A stretch of DNA of 7,779 nt from an uncultured Bacteroidota bacterium (GTDB taxonomy: Bacteria; Bacteroidota; Bacteroidia; Chitinophagales; Chitinophagaceae): contig CAIWKU010000526.1 in NCBI GenBank assembly GCA_903913355.1, positions 1-7,779 of the forward strand. Reading direction: 5' to 3'. Of the stretch, positions 1 to 6,444 are shown piece after piece. A program made the position numbers and the translations under genes. The stretch's first letter is position 1, and every line of letters begins with the position of its first letter. The notes under the pieces are model-generated. The model did not search any database. It worked only from the letters and a program-made list of their open reading frames with translations, and had not been told where the DNA came from.

Positions 1-41
1 ATTCTAAACAACAAAACCTAAACCGGGGTGGGCTAATATCA

Positions 42-470
42 CTAAACCCTACTTGCACCAGCAATGCCCAATATCCAAATCGGCAGGATTATAAGAAGCG
101 AAATGATCAATGCGGTCCAGATTGGCTTGGTTTCATAATTTGGATTTTCTGGGATATACTTAGCAAAAAAATATTTGCCTAATAGTAGCCCTCCTATAAT
201 ACTTAGTGAAAAACTAAATGAATAACCCTTGGTATGCAAAGAAGCATTTACAATTATTTGAAATAGGGTATATGCAATCGACCCGGCCAGAACCCAGTTA
301 GATTCCTCTTTCTTTTGGATCTTTCTTAAATTTTGGAATAATAATACCCCGCCGAAAATTGGACCGAAAAAGATGGAGAACCCCAAAACCGCTGTTTTCG
401 AATATATCTGTATCGGGTTTTCTGCAATTTGTATAGTTTCTTCCGTAGTGATCAGGTTATTATTTTCCAT
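42..470 (-). CDS. Hypothetical four-helix membrane protein
   Basis: The 142-residue protein starts at ATG (470) and ends at TAG (42). I do not recognise a named family. A polar N-terminal tail of about 25 residues precedes four hydrophobic stretches near residues 26-46, 58-77, 84-103 and 116-137, so it is probably an inner-membrane protein with both ends on the same side. The first helix carries a Gly/Phe/Pro-rich segment (FFGPIFGGVLLFQNL, about 34-48) followed by a basic loop (RKIQKK). No catalytic or metal-binding motif is visible. It lies 35 bp downstream of the secreted-protein gene on the same strand, so the two are likely co-transcribed. The stop codon sits inside a TAAACCC-type intergenic repeat word, so the last residues may be repeat-derived. 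That it is a real gene is fairly secure from its length, coherent hydrophobicity and context; its function is unknown. Confidence 0.75.
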   Translation of the reverse strand: MENNNLITTEETIQIAENPIQIYSKTAVLGFSIFFGPIFGGVLLFQNLRKIQKKEESNWVLAGSIAYTLFQIIVNASLHTKGYSFSFSLSIIGGLLLGKYFFAKYIPENPNYETKPIWTALIISLLIILPIWILGIAGASRV

Positions 471-505
471 CCAATAGTCTTTAGAATGTAAAAAGCAATA
501 AATAT

Positions 506-991
506 TTACTCAATATACCCTTCAAAAGTTATTAGAACAAGCTTCTCTTTTAAAAAATTAAACTGGTACACTTGTCGATGGTCAATATCTCCTACCTGAA
601 ATTTATCACTACTGATTTTTATGTTTAAAGCCTTTTCTACTTCTGGTTTGGTTAAACCGATTTGTATGCCATTTCGCAATTTTATTTTTTCATTTTCGAT
701 AAAAGCAGATTGTACCATATCCTTAGTTGCTGTATGGTAAATCTCAACTTTGGTCCTACCTTTTGAAAAACTATATGCCGTATCAATTTGGGTAGAATCA
801 TATTTGTTCCTTACCAATTTCATGCTCGGCGTTAGTATATCCCCGAATGTTTTTTTAAAGATTTTTACATTCATAGGAAATCCAAACGCATTGGTGGCCC
901 AGGTATCTTTCAGCATATAGGGTAACTCAGAGGACCCTTGACCCCATACCATAACAGGTACGCATAATACTAACAGGAATAAGTGTTTCAT
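506..991 (-). CDS. Hypothetical secreted protein
   Basis: The 161-residue protein has a short Sec-type signal peptide: MKH, a hydrophobic core to about residue 15, then a likely cleavage in VWG-QG near residue 17-19. The cysteine at residue 10 lies within the core and does not form a convincing lipobox, so a soluble periplasmic or exported product is more likely than a lipoprotein. The mature part is about 140 residues of alternating hydrophobic and polar beta-type sequence. Residues 105-122 (LRNGIQIGLTKPEVEKAL) resemble the 'GMtkxeV' turn of SmpA/OmlA (BLIP-like) domains, which is only a weak hint. No active-site motif is evident. The start at 991 is chosen because it gives the complete signal peptide. 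A 149-bp gap separates it from the transporter gene upstream, room enough for its own promoter. Function unknown. Confidence 0.75.
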   Translation of the reverse strand: MKHLFLLVLCVPVMVWGQGSSELPYMLKDTWATNAFGFPMNVKIFKKTFGDILTPSMKLVRNKYDSTQIDTAYSFSKGRTKVEIYHTATKDMVQSAFIENEKIKLRNGIQIGLTKPEVEKALNIKISSDKFQVGDIDHRQVYQFNFLKEKLVLITFEGYIE

Positions 992-1099
992 AGAATCGGA
1001 TTCATTTTTTATTAGCCATTCATCAATTCAATACAATTCATTAAATGGCAAACAATCGATATCGGGTTTCTGGGGGGCAGAAACAGTAATTTATTTATA

Positions 1100-1126
1100 C
1101 AACAATAGAATAAAGCACTATTGTTG
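1100..1126 (-). terminator. Possible weak hairpin 3' of the VIT gene
   Basis: CAACAATAG (1100-1108) and CTATTGTTG (1118-1126) form a perfect 9-bp inverted repeat with a 9-nt loop, starting 14 nt beyond the stop codon of the VIT-type transporter. The stem is AT-rich and is followed on the minus strand by an AT-rich stretch without a clean U-run. It may be a weak terminator or 3'-end stabiliser; chance occurrence is possible. Confidence 0.35.
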
Positions 1127-1140
1127 AATTATGGCTCTTA

Positions 1141-1848
1141 TCAGGCTTCAATTAATTTTGCAATACTAAATGCACAACCCGCAGCCAAAGCACCAATTAA
1201 CGCAACTTTCAATGCGCCCTGGAATGGTGGCATACCAGTTAGCTTACTTTTGAAATATCCGAATATACATAAGCATAGCAGGGTAACTCCGGCCGAGATC
1301 TTTAAACCACTAATGCCATCCGCTACAAAGAAATACGGACTCAAGGGTATTAGTCCACCCACTATATAAGATGCTCCTATATTAAAAGCACTTTTGCGGG
1401 CTCTCTTGGGATCCGGCTTTTCAAGTCCCAGTTCATATTTCATCATAAAATCAGCCCAGCGGTCTTTGTCTTTTACCAATTCTTCCACAGCCTGATCCTG
1501 AACAGAGGGGCTTAACCCCAGACCTTCAAAAAATACGCGTACTTCCTCCCTTTCCACATCTGGTAAATTCTCAATTTCATCATATTCTCTTTTTAGCTCA
1601 CTGTTATAATGATCCTGTTCAGTTTTTCCTGCCAGGTATCCGCCTAATCCCATGGCAATAGACCCAGCGGCAATTTCAGCAATACCCGCAATAACAATCA
1701 GGTGCACATCTTTTACAGCCCCGCTCAAACCGGCAGCCAGGGCAAAGGGAACGGTTAGTCCGTCAGACATTCCAATTACAATATCTGTCAGTATTTCTGA
1801 GCTGGTTAAGTGTTGCTCGGTATGCGTGTGATGAAGATGGGTGTCCAT
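1141..1848 (-). CDS. VIT1/CCC1-family iron/manganese transporter
   Basis: This 235-residue inner-membrane protein belongs to the vacuolar iron transporter family (VIT1/CCC1/nodulin-21), proton-coupled exporters that move Fe2+, Mn2+ and similar ions out of the cytoplasm. Expected segments are visible: helix 1 near 22-44 with the signature SDGLTVPFALAAGL, helix 2 near 48-74, a charged cytoplasmic metal-binding insert near 75-150, and three C-terminal helices near 153-173, 178-199 and 211-232. Compared with the plant VIT1 residues I recall, the ion-path positions (D29, E58, M66) and the cytoplasmic metal-site positions (E88, E91, E99, E102, M135, E139) are all present at a constant offset of 14, so it should be functional. 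The N terminus is His-rich (H4, H6, H7, H9, H13), which could bind metal. It is divergent from the TonB-dependent receptor, with a Fur-box-like palindrome about 96 bp upstream. The substrate choice between Fe and Mn cannot be read from sequence. Confidence 0.93.
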   Translation of the reverse strand: MDTHLHHTHTEQHLTSSEILTDIVIGMSDGLTVPFALAAGLSGAVKDVHLIVIAGIAEIAAGSIAMGLGGYLAGKTEQDHYNSELKREYDEIENLPDVEREEVRVFFEGLGLSPSVQDQAVEELVKDKDRWADFMMKYELGLEKPDPKRARKSAFNIGASYIVGGLIPLSPYFFVADGISGLKISAGVTLLCLCIFGYFKSKLTGMPPFQGALKVALIGALAAGCAFSIAKLIEA

Positions 1849-1943
1849 AGTCAGATTTTGGTATTTAGTGCATTAGGTTTTCCTTACTAACTATCGGGTC
1901 TCAAATCCGGATAATAAAAGCCTGGAAATTGTATAAGAAATAA

Positions 1944-1958
1944 AAATAATGATTATTG
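1944..1958. promoter_or_regulatory. Fur-box-like palindrome upstream of the VIT gene
   Basis: A 13-bp perfect palindrome, AATAAT-G-ATTATT (1945-1957), contains the core ATAATnATTAT of the 7-1-7 Fur consensus (TGATAATnATTATCA) and matches 11 of its 14 specified positions plus the free centre without mismatch in the core. It lies about 96 bp upstream of the iron-transporter start and about 90 bp before the 11-bp repeats of the divergent receptor. The location next to a metal transporter supports a Fur/Mur-type operator, but the surroundings are AT-rich and Bacteroidota Fur sites are poorly defined, so this remains tentative. Confidence 0.35.
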
Positions 1959-2033
1959 GGCTTACATCAATATTTTGGCCGTTTTGTTATATAAATCCTT
2001 AGATACCAGGGAAGTAGATTCGTTTAAGCTTTT

Positions 2034-2073
2034 GTTAACATGTAGGTAACCTTGTGGTAACAATTTGGTAACA
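2034..2073 (+). promoter_or_regulatory. Four 11-bp-phased TAAC direct repeats (Pho-box-like)
   Basis: GTTAAC (2034-2039) and three GGTAAC copies (2045-2050, 2056-2061, 2067-2072) recur at exactly 11-bp intervals, and a degraded fifth copy (TTTAAG, 2023-2028) keeps the same phase. Direct repeats at one helical turn are the usual binding pattern of OmpR/PhoB-type response regulators; TTAACA words spaced in this way are the PhoP box of Bacillus, and PhoB boxes of proteobacteria are also 11-bp direct repeats. The array ends about 40 bp before the ATG at 2114, the correct position for an activator next to a core promoter. I infer activation of the TonB-dependent receptor gene by a PhoB-like regulator; the specific identity is unproven. 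Confidence 0.6.
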
Positions 2074-2082
2074 CGAGGAAGC

Positions 2083-2090
2083 AACCTTTG
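2083..2090 (+). promoter_or_regulatory. Candidate -7 element of the receptor promoter
   Basis: AACCTTTG matches seven of eight positions of the Bacteroidota -7 consensus TAnnTTTG, with A for the first T. It lies 10 bp after the last 11-bp repeat and 23 bp before the ATG at 2114. A TTTG at 2064-2067 is only 15 bp upstream, shorter than the usual -33/-7 spacing, which would fit an activator-dependent promoter. The element is short, so confidence is low. Confidence 0.3.
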
Positions 2091-2138
2091 CCGCGAAAAC
2101 TAAAACAAAAATTATGTTAAAAGAAGCTGCTTGCCGTA

Positions 2139-5100
2139 GTGCAATGTATTGTGCTTTTTCTAATCTCCTCTTACACATTTGCACAGGAAACTACTGCTAC
2201 ATTAAATGGTCATGTAAAGGAATCCAAAGGAGCATTTGTACATGGAGCCAGTATTACGGTTAAGCATGAGCCTACCGGTTTTGTATCCACCGCACAAACC
2301 AATAACAAAGGAATATTTGTCATCCCCAATCTGAAACCAGGCGGCCCTTATACCATTAAAATTTCATTCGTTGGGTTTAAGGAAGAGGTATTGAATGATG
2401 TAAACCTGAGCCTCGGCACCAACCCGGATCTGAATATTAACCTGACCAGTACAGCTACCGTATTAACAGAAGTAACCGTTGCTTCTAATGGAAGAAAACA
2501 AATCTCTGGTGCTAATACTGTTGGGGCAAAACAATTGTCTACCCTTCCCAGCCTGGGCAGAAGCCTATCTGATTTTACCCGTCTTACTCCTCAATCGAAT
2601 AATAACTCTTTTGCTGGAAGTAATTTCCGTTACAATAACCTCACCATCGATGGAGCAATTAATAATGACGCGATTGGGTTTAGTAATTCTTTTGGCGGAC
2701 AAAGCGGTGGTGGTCAGAGTGGTGCTGCAGGTGCAGGTACCCGTACCAATCCTTATAGTTTAGATGTTATCCAGGAAGTGCAGGTGCAACTTTCTCCGTT
2801 TGATGTAAAGCAGGGCAATTTTACCGGGGGTAGTGTAAATGCGGTTACTAAAAGCGGTACCAATGATTATCATGGTTCAGTATATGGCTATGGTCGTAAC
2901 CAGGCTTTGGTTGGTAAAAGTGTTGACGGATTAAAAACAAGTATCGGCTCCACATTTCACGATTACCAATATGGAGCAACTTTAAGCGGTCCTATTGCCA
3001 GAAATAAAGCTTTCTTTATTGTGAATTTTGAACAAACCCGCAGACAGGAACCTACTTTCTATAATGCCGGTGATCCAGGTTCAGCAGTTACCATCGCTGA
3101 TGCCACAAGTATATACAATCAATTAAAAACAAAATACGGGTATGATGCAGGATCTTATTTAGGGCCCTATACCGTGTTTACCAATAGTGATAAATTATTT
3201 GCCCGTCTAGATTTTACAATCGATCCTAAGAATACGTTAACCCTTAGAGCCATTTATACCAATGGATGGGGTAATAACCTGGAACGTACTTCTACCAATT
3301 TCCAGTTTGGATCAACCGATTTTACACAATACACCAAGAACCTGAACCTTACTGCAGAATTGAAAACCAAGGTTTCCAATAGTGTAAGTAATCAGTTTAA
3401 CCTGAGTTATATCAATGTACATGAATACAGAGATTTTCCAGGGGTGATTTCCCCATTGATGGATATTGGGGGTGGTGCGGTTTGGACAGGTACCTGGAGA
3501 GAAGCTTCTATTTATAATATGAAGCAACAAACCGTTGAAATCAGTGATAATGTTACCATGACTGCCGGTAACCATAAATTCACTTTTGGTACCCATAATG
3601 AATTCTATAACCTTACCTATGGATTTGTCAATTCATGGAATGGCCGTTGGGAATATTCCAATTTAGCCAGTTTTCTGGCCGACAAACCCAGCCGTATTCG
3701 CGGAGCTTATTCCATAGATCCAAAATTGCCGAATGACAGAAATGCGATCTATAATAATCCGCCTAGTCCGTTTACAGTTGGATTGATGAGTGTATATGGC
3801 CAGGATGAGATTTCTGCCGGAAGGAATTTTAAAATAACCCCGGGACTTCGGATTGATTATTCCAACCTAGGGAATCCTATACCTGTAGACAAAGACTTTG
3901 GTACTGATATAAGCAATACCACTAATACCACGTATACCAATACACCTTTTAGCCAGTTGAATAATCAGTGGCTGGGTAAAGCAACCCTTTCACCAAGAGT
4001 AGGATTTAGTTGGGATGTGAATTCCAACCAATCTATTATCATCAGGGGTGGTACGGGCATTTTTATTGGAAGAATGCCGTTTGCATGGATAGGATATGCG
4101 GAAACTTTGAGCGGTGGTTATTATAACAATATCGATTTCAAACCTTCTTCCAGCAATACGATTGGGGGTAATACATCAGTTCCTTTGGCCATTAATCCTC
4201 TGTATTTGAAAGATACCATCAATGCACATGCATTAGCCAGTGCCAATGCGGCTACTACCAGAGAAGTAGATGTGATCGATAATAATTTCAAACTGCCACG
4301 TGTATTGCGTAGCAATCTGGCGGCAGACTTTAAGTTTGGGAAAGGATATAAATTAACGCTGGATGTTTTGTACACAAAGAGTTTATATGATGTACAATTT
4401 AAACAGATCAATATTGCTGATCAGGTTCAATACTATACATCCGGACCTACCCAATCACCGGTATATGTTGGGGGAAAGCTGAATACACAATACTCAAATG
4501 TGTATATGCTTACCAATACTACACAAGGATATCGTTATAACCTGACTGCACAGTTAAGCAAAACCACTAATAATCTTTCCATTGGCACACATGCCCTGAA
4601 TATAAATTGGAGCGCTGCGTATACCTATGGAGTAAGTAAGGATCTGAGTAATGGTATCCGGAATTCATTCCAATCAAATTTTGAATTGAATCCGGTAGTA
4701 GTGGCCAATAATCCTCAACTGGCATATTCTAATTTCGATCTTCGTCACAGGATCGTTGCAACTTTCGGTGGTAACCTTATCTGGAACAGCATAAATACGA
4801 GTTCACTTACTTTCTTCTATTCCGGTCAATCAGGTAGTCCATATAGTGTAGTATATAATTCCAGTGGAGCACCTTTTGGCAATGCGGCCAATGCCAACCT
4901 GCCTTATATCCCGGTTAGTCAAAGTGATATTCGTTTAGCTGATAATGGAACGTACACTGCAGCACAACAATGGACCGACCTGGATAATTTTATCAAAGGA
5001 GATAAATACCTGAGCAGCAGAAGAGGACAGTACGCTGAAAGAAACGGATTACGCACCCCCTGGAACCATGAACTGGATCTGAAACTGATGCACGAATTCA

Positions 5101-5399
5101 AACTAAGCAAATCTAATAAATCAAATAGCCTGCAGATTAGTCTGGATATTTTCAACGTACTTAACCTGATTGATAATAGTTGGGGCCATATCACGTTTGT
5201 TACGAACGTAAATAACTATACGGTTAATATGCTCACTTTTGCCAAAGACCAAAATGGGGTATCACCCGGCAAACCCAGTTCAGGATATTTGCCTACGTTC
5301 AACTTTAATAAGCCTACAGGTTTAGATGGTCACTATTATACAGTTGATCCTATCAACTCCAGATGGCAGGGGCAGTTTGGGATAAAGTATATTTTTTAA
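2139..5399 (+). CDS. Oar-like TonB-dependent outer-membrane receptor
   Basis: This is a large outer-membrane receptor that would use TonB/ExbBD energy to import a bulky or scarce ligand. From GTG 2139 it is 1086 residues. A hydrophobic export core ends at TFAQ (about residue 16). A carboxypeptidase-regulatory-like beta domain follows at about 19-103, then a TonB-box-like LTEVTVAS (109-116), a plug domain to about 240 with a Gly-rich loop, and a long Tyr/Asn-rich 22-strand-type barrel ending in Phe (FGIKYIF), as expected for BAM recognition. The lack of an STN domain and the plug text QVQLSPFDVKQGNFTGGSVNAVTKSGTN are typical of the Oar-like branch rather than SusC. No susD gene follows; transcription ends at the strong terminator near 5521-5559. 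GTG 2139 gives a signal peptide without basic residues. The codons just upstream (2121-2138) read KKLLAV in frame, but a stop at 2118 and a one-base offset separate them from ATG 2114. The true start is therefore uncertain and the gene may carry an N-terminal frameshift. The ligand cannot be told from sequence. Confidence 0.93.
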   Translation: MQCIVLFLISSYTFAQETTATLNGHVKESKGAFVHGASITVKHEPTGFVSTAQTNNKGIFVIPNLKPGGPYTIKISFVGFKEEVLNDVNLSLGTNPDLNINLTSTATVLTEVTVASNGRKQISGANTVGAKQLSTLPSLGRSLSDFTRLTPQSNNNSFAGSNFRYNNLTIDGAINNDAIGFSNSFGGQSGGGQSGAAGAGTRTNPYSLDVIQEVQVQLSPFDVKQGNFTGGSVNAVTKSGTNDYHGSVYGYGRNQALVGKSVDGLKTSIGSTFHDYQYGATLSGPIARNKAFFIVNFEQTRRQEPTFYNAGDPGSAVTIADATSIYNQLKTKYGYDAGSYLGPYTVFTNSDKLFARLDFTIDPKNTLTLRAIYTNGWGNNLERTSTNFQFGSTDFTQYTKNLNLTAELKTKVSNSVSNQFNLSYINVHEYRDFPGVISPLMDIGGGAVWTGTWREASIYNMKQQTVEISDNVTMTAGNHKFTFGTHNEFYNLTYGFVNSWNGRWEYSNLASFLADKPSRIRGAYSIDPKLPNDRNAIYNNPPSPFTVGLMSVYGQDEISAGRNFKITPGLRIDYSNLGNPIPVDKDFGTDISNTTNTTYTNTPFSQLNNQWLGKATLSPRVGFSWDVNSNQSIIIRGGTGIFIGRMPFAWIGYAETLSGGYYNNIDFKPSSSNTIGGNTSVPLAINPLYLKDTINAHALASANAATTREVDVIDNNFKLPRVLRSNLAADFKFGKGYKLTLDVLYTKSLYDVQFKQINIADQVQYYTSGPTQSPVYVGGKLNTQYSNVYMLTNTTQGYRYNLTAQLSKTTNNLSIGTHALNINWSAAYTYGVSKDLSNGIRNSFQSNFELNPVVVANNPQLAYSNFDLRHRIVATFGGNLIWNSINTSSLTFFYSGQSGSPYSVVYNSSGAPFGNAANANLPYIPVSQSDIRLADNGTYTAAQQWTDLDNFIKGDKYLSSRRGQYAERNGLRTPWNHELDLKLMHEFKLSKSNKSNSLQISLDIFNVLNLIDNSWGHITFVTNVNNYTVNMLTFAKDQNGVSPGKPSSGYLPTFNFNKPTGLDGHYYTVDPINSRWQGQFGIKYIF

Positions 5400-5418
5400 G
5401 TGGGGATGATTTGGGGTG

Positions 5419-5676
5419 GTTTATAGTGGTCGGTTTAGGGTTGTTTTTGGTTGCAAGTGGGTAATCATTAGCAGTTAACAGCCAGCAACAACGAACTATT
5501 ACCACTAAAGATGATAAACCAAAAACCCTGAACAGAAATTGTTTCTGTTCAGGGTTTTTAATTTAAGTTGTTGCGTATTTGGAGTCGTTAGTTGTTTTAG
5601 TTAACTATCGTTCACTATCAACAACAATGAACTCTTACCATTAACAACCCTAAACCATAAACCCTAAACTATAAAC
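5419..5676. repeat. Pseudo-symmetric intergenic repeat region around the terminator
   Basis: This 258-bp part of the receptor/DUF983 gap has no plausible gene. Its ends are inverted copies of each other: GTTTATAGT (5419-5427) pairs with ACTATAAAC (5668-5676), and GGTTTAGGGTTGTT (5432-5445) with AACAACCCTAAACC (5643-5656). The right copy has about seven extra bases of TTTAGGG-type sequence. Inside are two direct copies of a 24-bp word, CAACAAyGAACTmTTACCAyTAAm (5486-5509 and 5622-5645, 20 of 24 identical), and AGTTAAC words at nearly equal distance from the centre. The middle is the perfect terminator hairpin. It resembles a degenerate, MITE-like or slippage-derived intergenic repeat. No target-site duplication is recognised. 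Confidence 0.6.
5521..5559. terminator. Strong bidirectional intrinsic terminator
   Basis: A perfect 18-bp inverted repeat (5521-5538 with 5542-5559) encloses a TTG loop. The stem core is CCCTGAACAGAAA, flanked by AAAAA on the left and TTTTT on the right, so each strand has a GC-containing hairpin followed by a U-run. It lies 122 bp after the receptor stop codon and 128 bp beyond the stop codon of the convergent DUF983 gene. It can therefore end both transcripts and insulate the two convergent units. Confidence 0.92.
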
Positions 5677-5686
5677 AGTAGTTCAG

Positions 5687-6151
5687 TTACCAGTTATTCA
5701 TTTGTTCAGGAACAATTCTTTCCGGTTTTTCAATGGGATTCTTTTCCCAGTTGGGGTCGTAGCTAACAAACCAGCTTAGCCAAAGTGTGCGCGATAAGCG
5801 CATGATCAGGGGTTGGGTAATCAGTAATAAAGTGAATGCTGTACCCATCCAGTAAAAAATACGATTATCATCAATGGAGAAACTTACACCAATCAATACT
5901 TTCCAGGCAACAAATGTGGCGGTTAAAAAAGCTATGCTTAATGCATAACTCACATAACCGGTGCCATAATAAAAGCCCACTTCTATTTCGGTAGGCTGAC
6001 CACAAACAGGACAATGCTCATGCATCAGCACATTTTTCTTCATGTTATATGCATTGTCGACCTGAAAAATTTTCCCTTCTCTGCAACGTGGACAACGATT
6101 GGTTAACGTACTTAGTAGATAAAATCTTTTCTTTTTTCTGGATTCCGGCAT
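5687..6151 (-). CDS. DUF983 family membrane protein
   Basis: This 154-residue protein belongs to DUF983, a family of unknown function common in Bacteroidota and Alphaproteobacteria. A basic N terminus (RKKKR) leads into a zinc-ribbon-like pair of CxxC motifs, C20-P-R-C23 (CPRCREGKIF) and C47-P-V-C50, which could bind Zn2+ on the cytoplasmic side. The family signature GFYYGTGYVSYAL (59-71) begins the first of two transmembrane helices (about 64-90 and 98-118). The tail is polar and acidic/Pro-rich. All four cysteines are present and the length is usual, so it looks intact. It is 294 bp downstream of murF on the same strand with a large inverted repeat between, so it may be transcribed separately. 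The envelope location is seen from the sequence; any role in cell-wall or lipid metabolism would be inference. Confidence 0.9.
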   Translation of the reverse strand: MPESRKKKRFYLLSTLTNRCPRCREGKIFQVDNAYNMKKNVLMHEHCPVCGQPTEIEVGFYYGTGYVSYALSIAFLTATFVAWKVLIGVSFSIDDNRIFYWMGTAFTLLLITQPLIMRLSRTLWLSWFVSYDPNWEKNPIEKPERIVPEQMNNW

Positions 6152-6271
6152 AAAAAGGGAGTTGATGGGACTGCAAGGTACTTATTCATTTCTAAATGTG
6201 GGGAGGTGCTCTTTTAATCAATAGAGATGTAGAGATTTATAGATTAAAAATACGGTAACCAGCTTCTTTCA

Positions 6272-6333
6272 TTGCGTCCATTGCGTTACTGCTATTAATG
6301 ATGAGTTTAAAAGCTGTAACGCAATGGACGCAA
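6272..6333. repeat. Perfect 18-bp inverted repeat with GCAA-unit tail
   Basis: TTGCGTCCATTGCGTTAC (6272-6289) is exactly complementary to 6316-6333, with a 26-nt AT-rich loop. The right arm continues into further units, so GCAA recurs four times at 9-10-bp spacing (near 6321, 6330, 6340 and 6349: cGCAAtgg, cGCAAcga, cGCAAaga, cGCAAagt). The element fills the gap between murF and the DUF983 gene. The absence of an adjacent U-run argues against a standard terminator. It looks like a dispersed intergenic repeat or REP/MITE-like hairpin; the rest of the 6152-6444 gap shows no gene. Confidence 0.75.
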
Positions 6334-6409
6334 CGAACCGCAAAGAACGCAAAGTGGAAAGGAAATTAGTTAGGTGCGTGGAATCAATACCTGAGAAAGG
6401 CAAGTATTT

Positions 6410-6444
6410 ACTTATTTTATTATGTTAAACAATAGAAAATAAGT
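6410..6444 (-). terminator. Possible weak hairpin after murF
   Basis: ACTTATTTT (6410-6418) and AAAATAAGT (6436-6444) form a perfect 9-bp inverted repeat beginning at the base directly after the murF stop codon, with a 17-nt loop. The stem has only one G-C pair and little U-run follows, so termination would be weak. An AT-rich 3' hairpin or chance are both possible. Confidence 0.25.

Noticed and set aside
1012..1051. 6-bp inverted repeat GCCATT/AATGGC upstream of the secreted-protein gene
   Set aside because: Too short, with a long loop; not distinguishable from chance.
1121..1369. Plus-strand open frame of 82 codons antisense to the VIT gene
   Set aside because: It overlaps strongly supported coding sequence on the other strand, has no recognisable domain or start signal, and its composition is explained by the opposite-strand gene.
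2479..2763. Plus-strand open frame within the receptor gene
   Set aside because: It lies wholly inside the conserved plug region of the receptor in another frame and its translation is low-complexity Leu/Val-rich shadow sequence.
3312..5194. Several minus-strand open frames of 91-96 codons inside the receptor gene
   Set aside because: All are antisense to well-conserved barrel sequence, with no domain, signal peptide or upstream leader to support them.
5400..5686. Possible CRISPR-like array in the repeat-rich gap
   Set aside because: Repeats are degenerate, unequal in spacing and partly inverted; there are no constant-length spacers and no cas genes.
6212..6249. 8-bp inverted repeat TTTTAATC/GATTAAAA upstream of the DUF983 gene
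   Set aside because: It has an AT-rich short stem with a 22-nt loop; expected by chance in this composition and not placed like a terminator or operator.
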